From Lumbricus rubellus (Eukaryota > Annelida > Clitellata > Crassiclitellata > Lumbricidae): DNA of 64,000 bases. Location of the stretch: positions 23,642,620-23,706,619 of the forward strand of contig OX243816.1 in assembly GCA_945859605.1 (NCBI GenBank). Reading direction: 5' to 3'. Below the pieces are notes generated by a model. That model saw only the letters and a program-made list of their open reading frames with translations, had not been told where the DNA came from and did not search any database. Positions 32,364 through 46,100 of the stretch are shown in pieces (within the stretch, counting starts at the first letter, position 1; every line of letters begins with the position of its first letter). The translations under genes and the position numbers were made by a program.

Positions 32364-33191
32364 TGCCCCGCCATCCTCGTTCAGCTCGTCCGTTGCTTCC
32401 GGCCATGCTTGGGCTTTTGGTAAAGGCTGATGTCGGACTGTTCCAATTTCTTAAAGAAGGATGCGCTTCTGGGTTTCTTTCAACTGTTATCATTTATCCA
32501 TTCAATGCGATCACTGTAAACGGGTCGTGATCAAAGGGTGGCACATTCTTATTCTTTGTAGTTTGACGGATGAGTACAGAGTCTCATATTGATAGGTCTG
32601 CCACTCTTGCCCTCTTTCTATGATCAGCACAAAGCTTCATCCGATCTTTTGATTTGTGATTCCTCTCCCTTGGAGTCAAATTTTCTTCTCTAGTTGTATC
32701 ATCGATTTATCCGTTTGCTTGTCCGAAACGGCCCAAAGAACAAAAGATCTGCAGGCTCCCTCAGGAGTGTTAAGTAAGGAGTAGCGTGATAGTTTCTTAA
32801 GAATTTCTGTAATTCTGACCACCAGTCAAGTCCGATGCATATTCGTTTTGACAATATTCCTCCTGAACTGTTCATATTCTCTGCTTGCTATGGTGTTGTT
32901 CGTCTATGGTGAAAGCAGGGGCAGATACAGAAATTTTCGAAGGAGGGTGGCAAATTTTTTGGTGATCTTTGCAAGAAAAAAATCTGATGACCTTTTTTAG
33001 TCATCCGGCCGAAATGTGTGGAAAATATACCATTTCCCCTGCCAAAAAACTTAACTGATGACCTTATTTTAGTCATCAGCAGGTTGTAATCTCTTCAGAA
33101 TATACTATGACCTCTCTAGTCGTATTGCTACTTTTTCTCTCTCATCTTGTCCCGCTACATTGATTTAAAGCTTGTTGAAACCAAATGGGGG

Positions 33192-36100
33192 GGTGGTTCA
33201 GTACGTCCACATTGTCTCCCCCGGGCAACGGGACGAAGTCCCGGCTAAATCTGAACCATGGAGGAAGGAGAGACTTGATCAGTCGCCTTTTTATCCCCGA
33301 TCATGAAACTCAAATATGGAAAGCAAAACATTCTACTCTCGGGTTAAAGTCCCGATCACTCAAGCCGGAGTATCGACTGGATTTGGAAACAAAGCAGATG
33401 ACGTGCTGCCTCTAAAACCAAATCCGGATGACGGTGGAGGAGGGGGCAGCACTGATGGTCCAGGAGAAAAAGGGCATATTATATCCGCCGGGAGGATCTC
33501 GACCTTTGGCACATGGAACGTTAGAACGATGTGTGCTGTAGGAGCGGCGTCCCTCCTGGTGAGAGAATTGGAGAGGTTAATGTGGGATGTTGTCGGAATA
33601 GCGGAAACGCACTGGATAGGTGTGCAGGACGAATATGTGCAGGGATGCAGGATCATCAGTTCGGGCGGAGAAAGGTTACACAGGGCAGGGGTTGGATTGA
33701 TATTGTCAAGAGCGGCTCAGCGGGCTCTGATGAGCCACAGGCCAGTAAATGACAGGATACTGTCAGCCAGGTTCAAGACAGCGACAGGGGCTGTCACAAT
33801 ATGCCAGATATACGCACCGACGGCTGACGCGGATGAGATGTGCATAGACGCTTTTTATAGTGATCTACAGAGGGAAATCAGCAGAACTCCAAAGAACGAT
33901 GCGATAATACTCATGGGTGACTTCAATGCAAAGGTGGGAACTGGAGACGATGAAACAAAGGGAATCATGGGAACACATGGCATAGGAGACAGAAATGAAA
34001 GAGGAGAAAGATTACTCGACTTCTGCAGTGTCAACGGGTTGGTGATTACAAATACAAGATTCAAGCAGACAAAAATGAACAGGAAATGGACATGGGAGGC
34101 GCCAGATAGAAGAACTCACAACCTTATCGACTACATCATAGTCAGCAGGAAGTTGCTGGGCAGCGTGAGAAACAGCAGAGCGTTCCCTAGCGCCGATGTA
34201 GGATCGGATCATCAACTGGTTATGGTGCACATAAGACTCAAGCTGAGGGCGAAGAAGGTAATACCGAGAAGTAAAAAGATCAATATAGAAGCGCTGAAGA
34301 ACGAAACCATCAGAGCGAACTATCAACTCAGGATAGATCAAAGATGGGAAGAGATGATGAAGGAGAAAATGGAAGGAATCGAGGAGGAATGGAACAAGGT
34401 AAAAAGCGCAATACAAGAAACATCAGAAGAAATACTGGGATACAAAAAGGGACAAGGGCGAGCAAAATGGCTGTCAGAGAAGACACTGGAGCTCATGGAC
34501 GAGAGAAGAAAATACAAATGCAAGAGAATGGAGAGCGCAGACATGGCGAAACATCATAACTATCTATGCCGCATGGTCAAGAAAAGTGCCAAGGAAGACA
34601 AAGAAAAGTTCATAAGAGAAATATGCAGTGGTGTGGAAAAGGATAGAGCCAGTAACAAAATTAGAGCGGTGTATGAGGGGGTAAGAAGAATCACGCAGAC
34701 GCACGCCCCGAGGGTGGGGGCAATTAAGGACAAACACGGTAAGATACTTACTCAGCCGGAGGAGGTTAAGGAAAGGTGGAGGGAATACTTTGATAGATTG
34801 TATAATGACCCAAACGAGACGGATGACAGCTATCTGGAGAATATCAAGGAGATGAAGAACATGGAAGAACTACCGGAATTGGGAGAGGACGAGGTAGAAG
34901 CCGCTATCCACAGAATGAAGCATAGGAAAGCTCCGGGATTGGACAACATTACAATGGAGGAAATACAGGCAGGAACGGCAGGATTGGGAATTAAGATCAT
35001 ACACAGGTTATGTCAGGCGGTGTGGGAAAGAGAAGAGGTGCCATCGGAATGGAAGCGATCAATTATCATACCTATTCACAAGAAAAAAGACAAGCTGGAT
35101 TGTGCAAACTATAGAGGGATAAGCCTACTCTGTCATAGCAGCAAGGTGTTTTCAACAATAATACTGCAGAGGATCAGGAAGAGGACTGATGAGATCCTGT
35201 CTGAGGCTCAAGCCGGATTCAGGGTAAATAGAAGTACAATAGACCAAATATTCACTCTGAGACAACTGGCAGAAAAGTACGAAGAATTTGGGAAGGAGCT
35301 TTACGTATGCTATATAGATTTTCGGAAAGCATTTGACAGTGTATGGAGGAAAGGATTGTGGAAGGTCATGAGACATTACGGATACCCTGAGAAGATTGTG
35401 AGGATACTGGAGAATGCATATAAGGATACCTTCAGCGCTGTAAGGGTGAATGGTGAACTCTCGGACTGGTTTGAGACCGTAGTGGGAGTACTGCAGGGGT
35501 GCGTTCTGTCACCCTTGCTCTTCAACATATTTCTGGAGTTGATAATGGCTAGGGCTCTGGATGGAATGGAGGAGGGGGCGGTGATTGGAGGAGAGGTTAT
35601 AGGAGATCTGAGGTTCGCAGATGACATAGCACTGTTGGCAGAGCAAGCAAAGGGCTTGCAGGAAACACTGACAAGCGTAGTGGAAGTGAGTCGCAATATG
35701 GGAATGGCAATAAATGTCACGAAAACAGAAAGTCAACTTCTGGGAGGAGGAGATAAGAGGTTTCAACTGGAAGCAGATGGGTAGCAACTTGTGTAGGCGG
35801 ATAGTTTCGTTTATTTGGGGGGAAACATCAACACGCAGGGAGGATCAGAGAAAGACATGAAAAGAAGAATTGGAATAGCGAGAGGAATATGGCAGGCATT
35901 GGGGAAAATATGGAACGCAAAGGAAATAAGCAGAGACACAAAAATCAAGTTGTATGAAACGTTGGTGTTAAGTGCATTACTCTACAATTCCGAGACCTGG
36001 ACACTGAGGGAGACCGAGAAACAGCGATTAAGGGTGTTCGAGATGGCCTGTTTACGAAAGATAGAAGGAGTCACAAGAAGAGATAGAATACGGAATGAGA

Positions 36101-36424
36101 TTATATACGAAAGATTAAACATCCGGAACGAAGTAGTGAGCAGAATACAGAACAGACGACTGCGCTACTTTGGGCACATGGTCAGGATGGAAAACAACCG
36201 GTATCCAAAGATAGCCTTCAATGGGGAGGTGCAGGGAAGGAGAAAAAGGGGAAGACCGAAGAAACGATGGAGGGACGTGATTAAGGAGGACTGTCAGGAG
36301 ATGGGGCTGTCGATGCAGGAGGCTGTTCATCAGGCGGAAAACAGAGGAAGATGGAGAGCTTCCATAAATGAGCGGCTTCTGCGTGCTGGGGCATCGCCAA
36401 GGCCATAAGTAAGTAAGTAAGTAA
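33192..36424 (+). mobile_element. RTE-type non-LTR retrotransposon, TSD gaaaccaaatggggg
   Basis: The 3.23-kb insert is bounded by the 15-bp duplication gaaaccaaatggggg (33177-33191, 36425-36439). It has a short 5' leader, one long coding region and a 3' end formed by about four TAAG/AAGT units (36405-36424). Tandem-repeat tails and a single endonuclease-RT frame are RTE traits. The coding region has two nonsense codons and seems otherwise open, so the insertion is recent. Confidence 0.88.
33316..36408 (+). pseudogene. RTE endonuclease-reverse transcriptase, two in-frame TAG codons
   Basis: One reading frame runs from 33316 to the stop at 36408 and is broken only by TAG at 35782-35784 and 35794-35796, so pieces of 822 and about 197 codons remain. 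The EEP endonuclease has GTWNVRTM (residues 65-72), IAETHW (95-100), ILMGDFNAKVG and a terminal SDHQLVMV. RT has RGISLLCHSSKVFS, QAGFRVNRSTIDQIF, DFRKAFDSVW (about 668-677), GVLQGCVLSPLLFN and LRFADDIALLA (about 764-774). The usual Arg before QG in motif B is Leu here. The C-terminal part has SETWTLR, RLRYFGHMVRME and GRPKKRW, typical of RTE proteins. The enzyme would nick target DNA and copy its own RNA. The frame might begin slightly upstream. Confidence 0.85.
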
Positions 36425-36713
36425 GAAACCAAATGGGGGCCATGTCCTATGCAATTTTGAAATGGTGGCCATGGCCGGATTGGCCCCACCCTGGATCTGT
36501 CCCTGGGTGAAAGCCTATGTACAAAGAAAACTCTTTGAACGCCAGGTTCTGAAACGGTGTGCCATTGTCGATTCTCATCACCTCAGGAGTTCCAAACGTT
36601 TTTCATAAAAAATTATTTCGAAAATCATTATAATACAGTCTGCTGCGACATTAATGGCAAACTCGACTATCAGAAATCTTGAATAATCATCAATGATAAC
36701 GAGTAACGAAGAC

Positions 36714-36905
36714 CCAGCTTACTCAAGACATTTCATTTTGGACATGATTCGTGAAAATGATGATCGTGACTGTCTCAGGCCTCCTGACCATGTAAAGAAC
36801 GTACTATCTCTGGAGGCATTTAAATCAAAGCTCAAAACCTATCTTTTAAAACAATTATATGACTGCCATTCTACCTTCTGAACTCATGTACAGCACCCTT
36901 ATCAT
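36714..36905 (+). pseudogene. LINE 3' tail relic
   Basis: The plus strand contains VLSLEAFKSKLKTYLLKQ, a closing block found in CR1-like ORF2 proteins. It abuts the gypsy relic and is too short to classify. Confidence 0.45.
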
Positions 36906-37007
36906 CTTAATATTAAATATTATCAATTATTATTATCAGCATAAAACAGTGATCACAACAGACAAGAGAATATGACTGCCAATATTGTACTAGATGCCTA
37001 CCATAAC

Positions 37008-37124
37008 CTGTGTGCCATTTAGTACTCTGATGTTTAACTGTGAAAGTTGTTCGGGAGTGGCATTTATCAGCTGGATTTTTTGACTTCCTGCTTCCATCAT
37101 CATCAGCTGAGATATATTCACATC
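37008..37124 (-). CDS. BANP: BANP exon h (C-terminal region)
   Basis: 117 nt in phase 0: DVNISQLMMMEAGSQKIQLI, then NATPEQLSQLNIRVLNGTQ. Acceptor is cttgtttttaaag. Two donors are possible: GTTATG directly, or GTAGGC six bases later, both in frame. Gln-rich VQ/IQ stretches are usual in this part of BANP. The final exons were not found at lower coordinates. Confidence 0.65.
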
Positions 37125-40100
37125 CTTTAAAAACAAGGCAAAAGTTTGTAAAATCCTACCAGCAGAACAAAGCAGACATTTTCCACCAAACACTGAATTC
37201 ATGTATTTGTATTATACTATTTGCTTGATCTGGGTAGGACCAAGTACTGTACTATTTGCTCCATGTGCTAGGCATCACATTTTCATGTAATAAAAATTAT
37301 TAAAATACATTATTTGCACTTTTAATAACTAATACCATAGTTGGAAAAAAGTTTTTCCATTTTTTATTCTTCTAGGAAAAGTCCATTTTTTGTTTCGTCT
37401 CATTTTTTCATTGTTTTTTATATATTTATATAGCAATTGAAACGCCTCTGCCCAAGCAGTGGGAAGAGCCTAACTCCCGTCACCCCTCTGGGGTTCCTGG
37501 TTGGGTAACCGGCTGCAAAGGCAATGAACATACCCACTACACCACCACCCCCAACAATGTTGGCCGGTTACCCAACCAGAGGGGTGACGGGAGGTAGGTT
37601 CTTTCCAGTGCCTGGGCAGCAGAGTTGCGATTGCTAGCCTGTCTCTTAGTTCATACAATATACAAGCCATTCTGAGCTTTAATATGAAGGGACTGCAGCC
37701 TGCTGCAGGTGGGCTAGCCTGCTGCTTCCTGGGCTCCTAGTGTAGCGGTGTTTTGGTCAGTCAGTGTTGTGGTCACCCAAGACCCTTTCCAATCACAAGT
37801 TGGTCCACCGTCCACTTCGTTCATCCAACAGACTTGACCTCTTGGCTCCTTGGTCTAGAAATGCTATGGCTCAGTCTTGATCATTGGCCTCAATTGGTCC
37901 TTCTTTTTGGAATGATCTTTCTTTTTCTGTTCACTCAACACTTCTGTCTGGCAGTCTCTCTTCGGCTTTGTCTCTTCTTAAAACCTGCTTCTTCTCACGG
38001 GGCCTTGCGCACTGGGAATGCCTCTGAACGGTTCACCCTACTAGAGGTTTTGACTCGGGTTATATTGGGTAATGGTGGAGGAGGGTCAAATTGGTGAAGG
38101 GGGCGGAAGAAGATCATTTCTTTTGATTTAGAGCTATCGAGGGTAAGGTTATTGGCAGAAGCCCAAGTAGAGATCAGGTGCAGTTCAGATGAGATGGTAT
38201 GAGCCAGAGAACAGAACAGAACAGACAGCCAGCAATAATTGTATTAAGCAAGTTATTAATAGGCACTCATGCAGTGCAGAAACCACAGAAAGGAGAATGT
38301 GGGTGTGGGTGTTTGCTCAGAATTATACACACCTGCAGTTTCGCAGCTATTGACCACCAGAACAATCCAGTGGAGGGTTGGTGAATCTCTCACCACAGGG
38401 CCTGCGTAGGGACGAAAAGCCGAAATTTTCGCTATTTTCATATATTCGAGCAGTTTCACAGCTTTAAACCTCAAACCTTGCAGCTAGAGAGAGAGAGAGA
38501 GCGACCAGGGCCACCACCCACAGTCACCACACTCCAGGGTGGGTCATGTTTGACATTTTTGGGGAAAGCGGGTTGGAGGGTTGGCGAAAACCAGAAATTT
38601 AGTGGTCAACGCCAGGTACCCCAGAGGAGTAGTGTCGAAAACCCTAATTTCCCGAGCAACGCCGGGTCCCACATCTAGTATCTTAATAAGAGAACATAAT
38701 ATTATGTCTGAACTAGTTAACTAAATCCTTATGTGATGTCTTAAGGCAAGGCCGTAGCTAGGGGGTAGCTTGGGTGCTTGAACACACCCTCCCCCAAATG
38801 AAATAATGCTACAATTGAATAATGCATGCATACTAACACAATCATGATGTAAGGACTAAGGGCATTTCATTTTGAAGCTCTTATTTCAGAGGATGCCCGA
38901 AAAAAAACATGGAGAAGCACATTCAAGGAGGATCTGATGGAGATGGGTATCTCTGGAATGAAGCAGCAAAAAAAGCAGCCGACTGTGCAGGATGGAGAAA
39001 TCTTGTTGGCCGATGTTCCGAAAGGAATGAAAGGAACTGAGAGATAGAGAGAGAGAGATTTCTATGTGACATAGTCATCATCATCATCGCTATCCTTGGG
39101 TTAACAACCCGTAGGTGTCCGACGCCACTCTCTGTCTGAGTCTGTCTCACATCATGCTTCCCAACTTCAACCGGTCCGGTCAGCAGGTCCGCTCCACACC
39201 ATTAACATCTTGGAGCCACTAGACCACCTTGTCCGATTGAAGAGAATATTGGGAGAGAAGTACGAAGAACAACCTGGGTCAATACCCGTATGTGGCCCAC
39301 GTATGCTCTCTCCTTCGACTCTCTCCACCGGTCTGTCCTGACCGGCCTGTGCATGTGTACTCCACATCATGACACCTTGAAGCATCTGGGTCGCTATGTC
39401 ACTTGTGTCGTGGTTTTTGCGGATTTCTATGGTCTTGGTCTTTTTCTGCCAGTGTATCTCCACCCATCTGGCAAACCTTCCTCCTTTGTCCGGGCTTAGG
39501 ACCGGCACAGAGACTTTGTTGGTTCCCTGTGGCGGAGGATGGATGCAGTTTAACGTCATGCCCAGGACCATGTGACATAGTACAGTAGATTAAATCATCC
39601 TCCAAACCCCTTAGTCTGTTGTTTCGGTTGCTTTTCAACTTGTTCAAGGTCGAGTAAACACCCCCAAAATAAAACCCTGGCTACGGCTTTGTCTTAAGGT
39701 AATGTCAGGTGTACTAACATGCAAATCTTTTAGCAAATCTACACATCAGGAGCAAGACTTAGTATTAGCAAAGCAGCAAGAGATAAAAGAATGCAGGAGT
39801 TGGATGATTCATGTGCATGATATCGAGAAACTTAGCAGGATACAACTTCCATTAATTGATTTTTTAAGTTTACGTTTAAACAAGGCAAAACAGAGGAAAT
39901 TCCGAGTAAACAATACTACGTAGGCCTACGACTAAATGACAGATCTATAGTTGAAACGAGAACATCTGAAACAATATATTTACCTCCTGATTCATTACAT
40001 CCAAGTCAGCATTTTGGAAAGATTCATCAGAAGGAATGAACTCGATGGTTGACGCTTCGGAACCTGAGTTAATCACTGATGGCACCTTGCCACGGAACGC

Positions 40101-43100
40101 TTTGACGGTCAGTGGCATACCGAGCATCTTGCGACGGAAGGCAGTCCTGCACTTGGAATCCATGTTCAGCTTAACATGCTTCCAGTCATCCTCCGTTATT
40201 CGGAATCGGTGGATAAGGTGACCTTCAATTCAACATTTAAGCTATAGATTAGTGATCGTCTACAAAGAACGTCCTCAACGAGGGTGTGGAAGGTCATTGC
40301 AAAACGGACAAATGCGGACAGGGTGCAGACGTCCGCATCTAAATTTGATAACTTTCTTCAGTACAATATGTGCCGTAAATACGAACTTCAGTGAGATGGC
40401 AGAAAGTCTGTACTAAATTGGTTTTTCATTAGTAACAATTGGTTGCAGACAGCTCAGTAACCATTTCGTCAGCAAAGCCTACAAACGGAGCAGAAAGGAA
40501 ATGTCAGCTAATGGTATGTGAGACTGTGCTGCCATGCACGCCAAGGCAGTGCTTTCCTTCTGCCATGCTGCTGAGTCTCGTAGTAAAAGCATCATCATTT
40601 TTATGGCCGATGTATTTACAGCTGCCCATCCAAACACACGATCCAACATGTGGAGTCAATATTTGACGATAAACTTCACAATATTTTTTTAAAAATATTT
40701 CTCTGACCCCCACCCCAACCAAAACTAAAAACCTACCCTGTAGACTAAGTAGCCCATGCAAAGCAGACTAAAACAAGGTTTAATTAAAAAGACATTGATC
40801 TGGAATATACAGTATAAACAGTAGATAATAAATTTGTAATGATATTTTCTTACAGAACCTGTGACTTTACCTGGGAGTCTGATATTTATAATATAACAAC
40901 ACAGGCCAACATTTTAGCTAATTTCCTCACGGAACCTTTGTCTTTCCCTCAAAGAACCAAGAGCTCTGTGGAATACATCTTGGAAAATGCTGAGTCAAGG
41001 TATCCACCCAAAGCAATTGGTTCACCTTATATACTACCGGTAGTCAGGGTATCTCAGCTATCAACATCAACACCCATACATGATACCTCCATGTTTAAGT
41101 GTAGTGGAAAAACTTTTGATATCACATGCACTGTGTTTAATCTAGATGTCTCCATGGCGGAAGTTCCCCTAGGAATGAGAATTCCTCAGAAAAAATCGAC
41201 TACAAAGCATTGAAGCACTAAAAAGTCACCAGAATAAAACAGGATACAATTTATAGAATTTACAAAAGTTTTGTCTGAAATTTTGACGACAAGGTTAAAA
41301 AAGTCATTAGCTTTTTGGGAAGTAAAACATAAGTTTTGAGGGAGGAAATTTTGGCGAATGACTAGAAAAGTCATCAGAAATTTCCGGGCAAAAGATGTTG
41401 TCAGTGTGTGGCTGAGTGGCTGTTGTCCACACAAAAAGCCATTTTTCATGTCCCCAGAAACCTAAATTCCTCCTCAAAACAGGGGACCAGATTAAACACT
41501 GTCACATGTATTGATGAAAATGAGAACAACAACCATCGCCAATAGAATATACATTTATCAACTCAGAGCTTTGCTTCAGTCTTTCCACACACATCAATAC
41601 GAACAAAGAGAATGTTAGACACTCACACCTAATTCCGTAGATAAGCAGAGGATCAAGCTGCTTCTTTCCATGTTTACTGTGACCACTCAGATTGGATGAG
41701 GCCAATGTGTCACGATCAAACAGGTAATCTAACAGCGTCAGTGCCATCTTCATCGGCGTCTGGCAGTTGGAATTTATGTGCAGCAGATCTCTGGAAAACA
41801 AATTTCTTCAATCAGTCTACCCAGTTTCAAACATTGATATTCAAAAAACAATTAAACAATTGTAATCCCACTAACAGTAACAGTTAGGCCGACCGTACAA
41901 GTTAACATAGGTTCGTAGTAATGGCAATGTAATCGTAAAGCTACATCAGCAGAATTATTTAGAATTCTAGAATAATTAGAAACTAGATTGCATTCTATAT
42001 CAACAATTTCATTTGTTAAAATTTTACGCAATTGAAAAAATATTGGTGTAACATTTGTAAATTTTAATGATTCAGCTATTTACATGTATAACAATTGCAT
42101 AATGTCTTGCCAAAATTTGTTGCAAGTTTAGGTAAGTCGTGTGCCACAAGATAAAGAAACAACTTCTACAGTTGAGGAAAATGAGCACTGAGAAAATACT
42201 TCCCAGATGAGAATAAAATTAATCTTCAGCGGCTGTTGGAGTGCTGAAACAAAGGAACCGGGTTTTGAAGATGTGTAAAGGGAGAGACGATTTGCTGTTG
42301 TCTGTAAACGTGTTTCAGCAGCCAAACCCAACCATCGTCCGTTGCGTCAGTTGGTCTTTGAGAGCACTTCTCCAAAGTTATTATGACAAGTGGCTAATGC
42401 AATATAGATGTAAACAGCAACTGTCAAATTTCTGGGGAAGGGAAAAGGGGAACTTTCCCGCTCTGGAGATGCCAAGATTAAGCACTGAGGAGCATGGCTA
42501 CCATACACAGCCTACAGAAGATCTTTTTCAACTAAATTTAACGTCATCTCACCATCATGATTGAGCACCTTAAGCGTCTCCTAATAATAGACTTGTAGGC
42601 TACTAAAAAAAATATATCATTAGTCCACGAGCAACTCAGTAATGCTGTTGTTAGAAGCCACCTCAAGATTCATCTATTAGCATAGTAACAAATGTGTGCA
42701 GTAAATGTGCAATCCACAGGTCTGATTGCATATCAGATTTTGTGTGTAATGGAGCATACTATAATGAGTTTCTGGTGTATCTTCAGCAAATGACAGCAAA
42801 TGAGAGCATGCAGATAAATAGATCTACATTTTGACTTATTTTATCCCCATCCAAGAAACTACTCCAGAGTTGAACAGATTATAGACAACGGTCTCAGCCA
42901 AAGATGAAGATAAAAAGAACAGCTAAAGTCGACTAACTGTGGTGATATGGCCACTCTGACTCGCATCTCAGGTTTGCCTTCATCCCCAAGCCATGAGCCA
43001 TGAAGATAATCCTCTGTCATCAAATCAATAAAATATCAGAATTAAATATATAGCAAAACGACTTCATAAAAAGAATAATTGTTCATTTATTCAAACTGAG

Positions 43101-46100
43101 AAGTATGCAGTAAGATGTAGTTCTGGTAGCAACAGATAACATTTAACAAGTTTAACAAGAGTCTAATTTAACTGAAAGCATTGCCATAAAATTCTTAATT
43201 CTGACCAACAGTTAATATTAGCATCAGTTATTTATTGCCATATGCAGCTAGGAAACTCTTTCAAAATAGAAATAAAAGAATATGAGAAAGAAAGAGAGAA
43301 AGAGCTGCGTCTAGACCTATGCATGTAGCTGATTGAGCAACTGCCTTCTTTGCAGAAGATATTCAGTCCTTTCAGTTGGGGAGGATGGCATCCGCGTTCA
43401 CGAAGCCTGGTCAATCTGGGCGCGCCCTCCCTGTGAGTACCTTCGGAAAACTAAGGATGCCACCAGCTGACCGAATTCATCCGAATCCCGGTCCACGCTC
43501 CGACAAGACCTGGAGCAGTAGCATACGCGAAGAAGAAGTAAAAGGAGAAATGTTAAGCCACCTTCATATATGGACTTGATAGCTATTTACTGACCTTCCC
43601 GATTCAAGGTGATGAAATTGAACTTCCGCATATCACCTGACATGTTCAGAAAATCTGTTAAGAAATGACAGTAAATTGGATGGCACTAATAATGTAGGAA
43701 ATAAAATTTAAAAAATTCTAAATAAATACCTTTTCATCTATCCAGTGATAGCAAATTCAACAATACAGCTCATTGAAAGGTACATTCTCTGATATAACAT
43801 AGGACGAGGCCAGGCTCACTTGGTATTTCTAAGTGCTTTTAACAACATCTAAAGGTTGAGCACTGTACTAACCAGAAAAGTGCAATTTATTTTAGAAAAA
43901 ACAATTTAAAATGCTTCAAGCAGTCTGATAGCACAGTCTTCCCTCAAACGCTCAACAAAATAGCCATTAGAAATTAAATGTTGAAAAGCCGGGCCAGAGG
44001 GTTAGAACCCAAGAGCATCAAAACAGCCTGTAGAAATAAATCCATTAATTCATCGTCAAGAATTTCATAAGAGCCTTTCATAACTAGAAATCACTAGATC
44101 TTTGAAAGTCGTATACACTTGAACTAAATATGCAGCATAGACACTGTTCGTCTCAGTTTTAAAAAAAAGAATACGACAACTAACCAATCATTTTCATCTC
44201 CTGTCTTGCAATATCAGAAGATGGTGACAGTTCACAGTTAACTTCCAACCTAAAACAATCGTTGCAATATGCACAACTATTTCATGACATATTAACAAGA
44301 AATTGTTAAAATAAAAAGAGCTTAGGATCAATTGTTGAATTAATTAATTTTTTCTTGACAAGCAAATAATACAAGAGCTTATATTTTTTAAATTTGCAAA
44401 TTAACCACAACATTTATAATAATGTAACACCAGAGAAATTGACAAGTCATTAACTTTTCAAATATGGGTAGTACTCAATGTTTCTTCCTACTTTTTATCA
44501 CTATGTTTCTTAGCAGATGCTCCAGATGAACATAAACTCAATTACCCATATGTAATTTTGCATTGCTTTATAAGCCTGAAATCAATCACTTACTTGTGAC
44601 AGAAGATATAATAATAGTGACGAATTACTGTATATAGTGTTGTAACGCAGCCATGCTGTTACAAGGATGCCTCACAGACAACAAGCAGCATGGCAAGCCT
44701 TACAAAACGAACAAATCTTGAGTCCAGATTTTAATGAGCCAATTGAATTGAATTGCAGAACTTGTTATTTTATTTCAGAAAATCATTTTTTATTTTACTT
44801 TTTATTTAGTTCATCATTAATCATTTCATTTCAGTTTAGTTTTATTTCTGATAATCACTTTAATTTTAGTTTAGCTTTTAATTCATACAATCATTTTAGT
44901 TCTAGTTTTCATGAACAATTGACTAATCTTTTTTAGTTTAATTTACGGCAGTGGTGCACGACCTTTTTCAGCCAACAGCCACTAATAGATTTATTAGACC
45001 CTTCAGGGGCCAAACAAGTGTGACAACTCAGACTATGTAATTGTAATATGAATGCACGTCAAATTTATTAAGATGACGTGCGCAGTAAAACACAAGTAAA
45101 AGTAAATGTTAAGAGTTATATTGAAAGGGGACTTATATCACTTCTATGTTGCCACAAAATAATAGTTTTCCAGTGACCACACAGTGCGCAAGTCAGTGTG
45201 ATGGTTGCGGCTGCACTTCTGCAACTAGCTTATCCTCCTCAGTGGATTTGTCCAACTCGTTGGACATTGGGTTCTAGGGCTATAACTCACAAGCTATTTA
45301 ATCCAATATTGCAGAACCAACTTCCAACGAGTTGGACATAATGTGCCTACATCTGGCGAATGAAAAAGTTAAAACTTTTCAGTGTTGATTCAAAACAAAA
45401 TGGCGACGGTTGGAGTAAAAACTTCTACGGAAAGGGGCAAAAGGTAAAAAAACCATATTTCCTCAGGGGTTACATATATTATTAAAAGCAATCAGCAGTT
45501 TTATTACCTAGACATTACTCGTTCTTTTAGTGCAAATTGTAGGCTTTTAACACAATAGGTGTGGGAGATAGAGTTGTCGCAATGCCGTGTCAAATGTCCA
45601 ACGAGTTGGACAAATCCACTGAGGAGGTTAAAGATGATTGTCAGGTTGAATGTTTGTAGTTGAAACAGACGCAGAATTTCTTCAAGATGATCGTCAGATA
45701 GTTGATTATGTGTGCTACTTTTGTTCAGCTTCATCTGTGAAAATGTCTGTTCACAGCGATAGGTGCTTCCAAACATGCTTGCATGAACAAGAGCAATGTC
45801 CTTCAGAATAACAAATGTCGCTGCAAGAGAGTTGTAAAAATCAAGCAAAGCGTTGTCTCTGTAAGCAGCATGCATTGCATCAGATGACTGGAGATCAATA
45901 AGTTCCAACTGGTAATCTCGTGACATCTCGTCCATTGAAACAGTTGTGTGCTTCTGTCTGAAATTGGAGGTTTTGCGCCACTGTAGACTTAATGTTAATT
46001 TCGGCTCTTAAATAGTTGCCTTTCCTGTTGGTCATCGTGGGCTACATGACAACTCGTCGCGGGCCAGATGTGGTCCGTGGGTCGGACGTTGTGCACCACT

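Larger units (their letters stand above)
32916..36505. mobile_element. hAT-type MITE, TSD ggtgaaag, interrupted by an RTE element
   Basis: The ends are CAGGGGCAGATACAGAAAT and, inverted, CAGGGACAGATCCAGGG. The TSD ggtgaaag is at 32908-32915 and 36506-36513. Without the RTE insertion it is 342 bp and resembles the copy at 26867-27677, including GATGACCTTTTTTAGTCATC at 32987. Confidence 0.88.
32400..36713 (-). pseudogene. Ty3/gypsy-type integrase relic, split by nested insertions
   Basis: Two pieces on the minus strand, 36713-36506 and 32915-about 32400, read together as the second half of a retrotransposon integrase. The first piece carries the IDDYSRF block and an RIDNGTPF block, which includes the second catalytic Asp. 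The second begins with the residues after this and runs on through a WSELQKFLRNYHAT block and a C-terminal region near 32690-32520 containing ADHRKRARVADLS. Stops and frameshifts are present, and no LTRs were seen. It is the oldest layer here: a hAT MITE cut it and an RTE element then cut the MITE. Confidence 0.7.
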
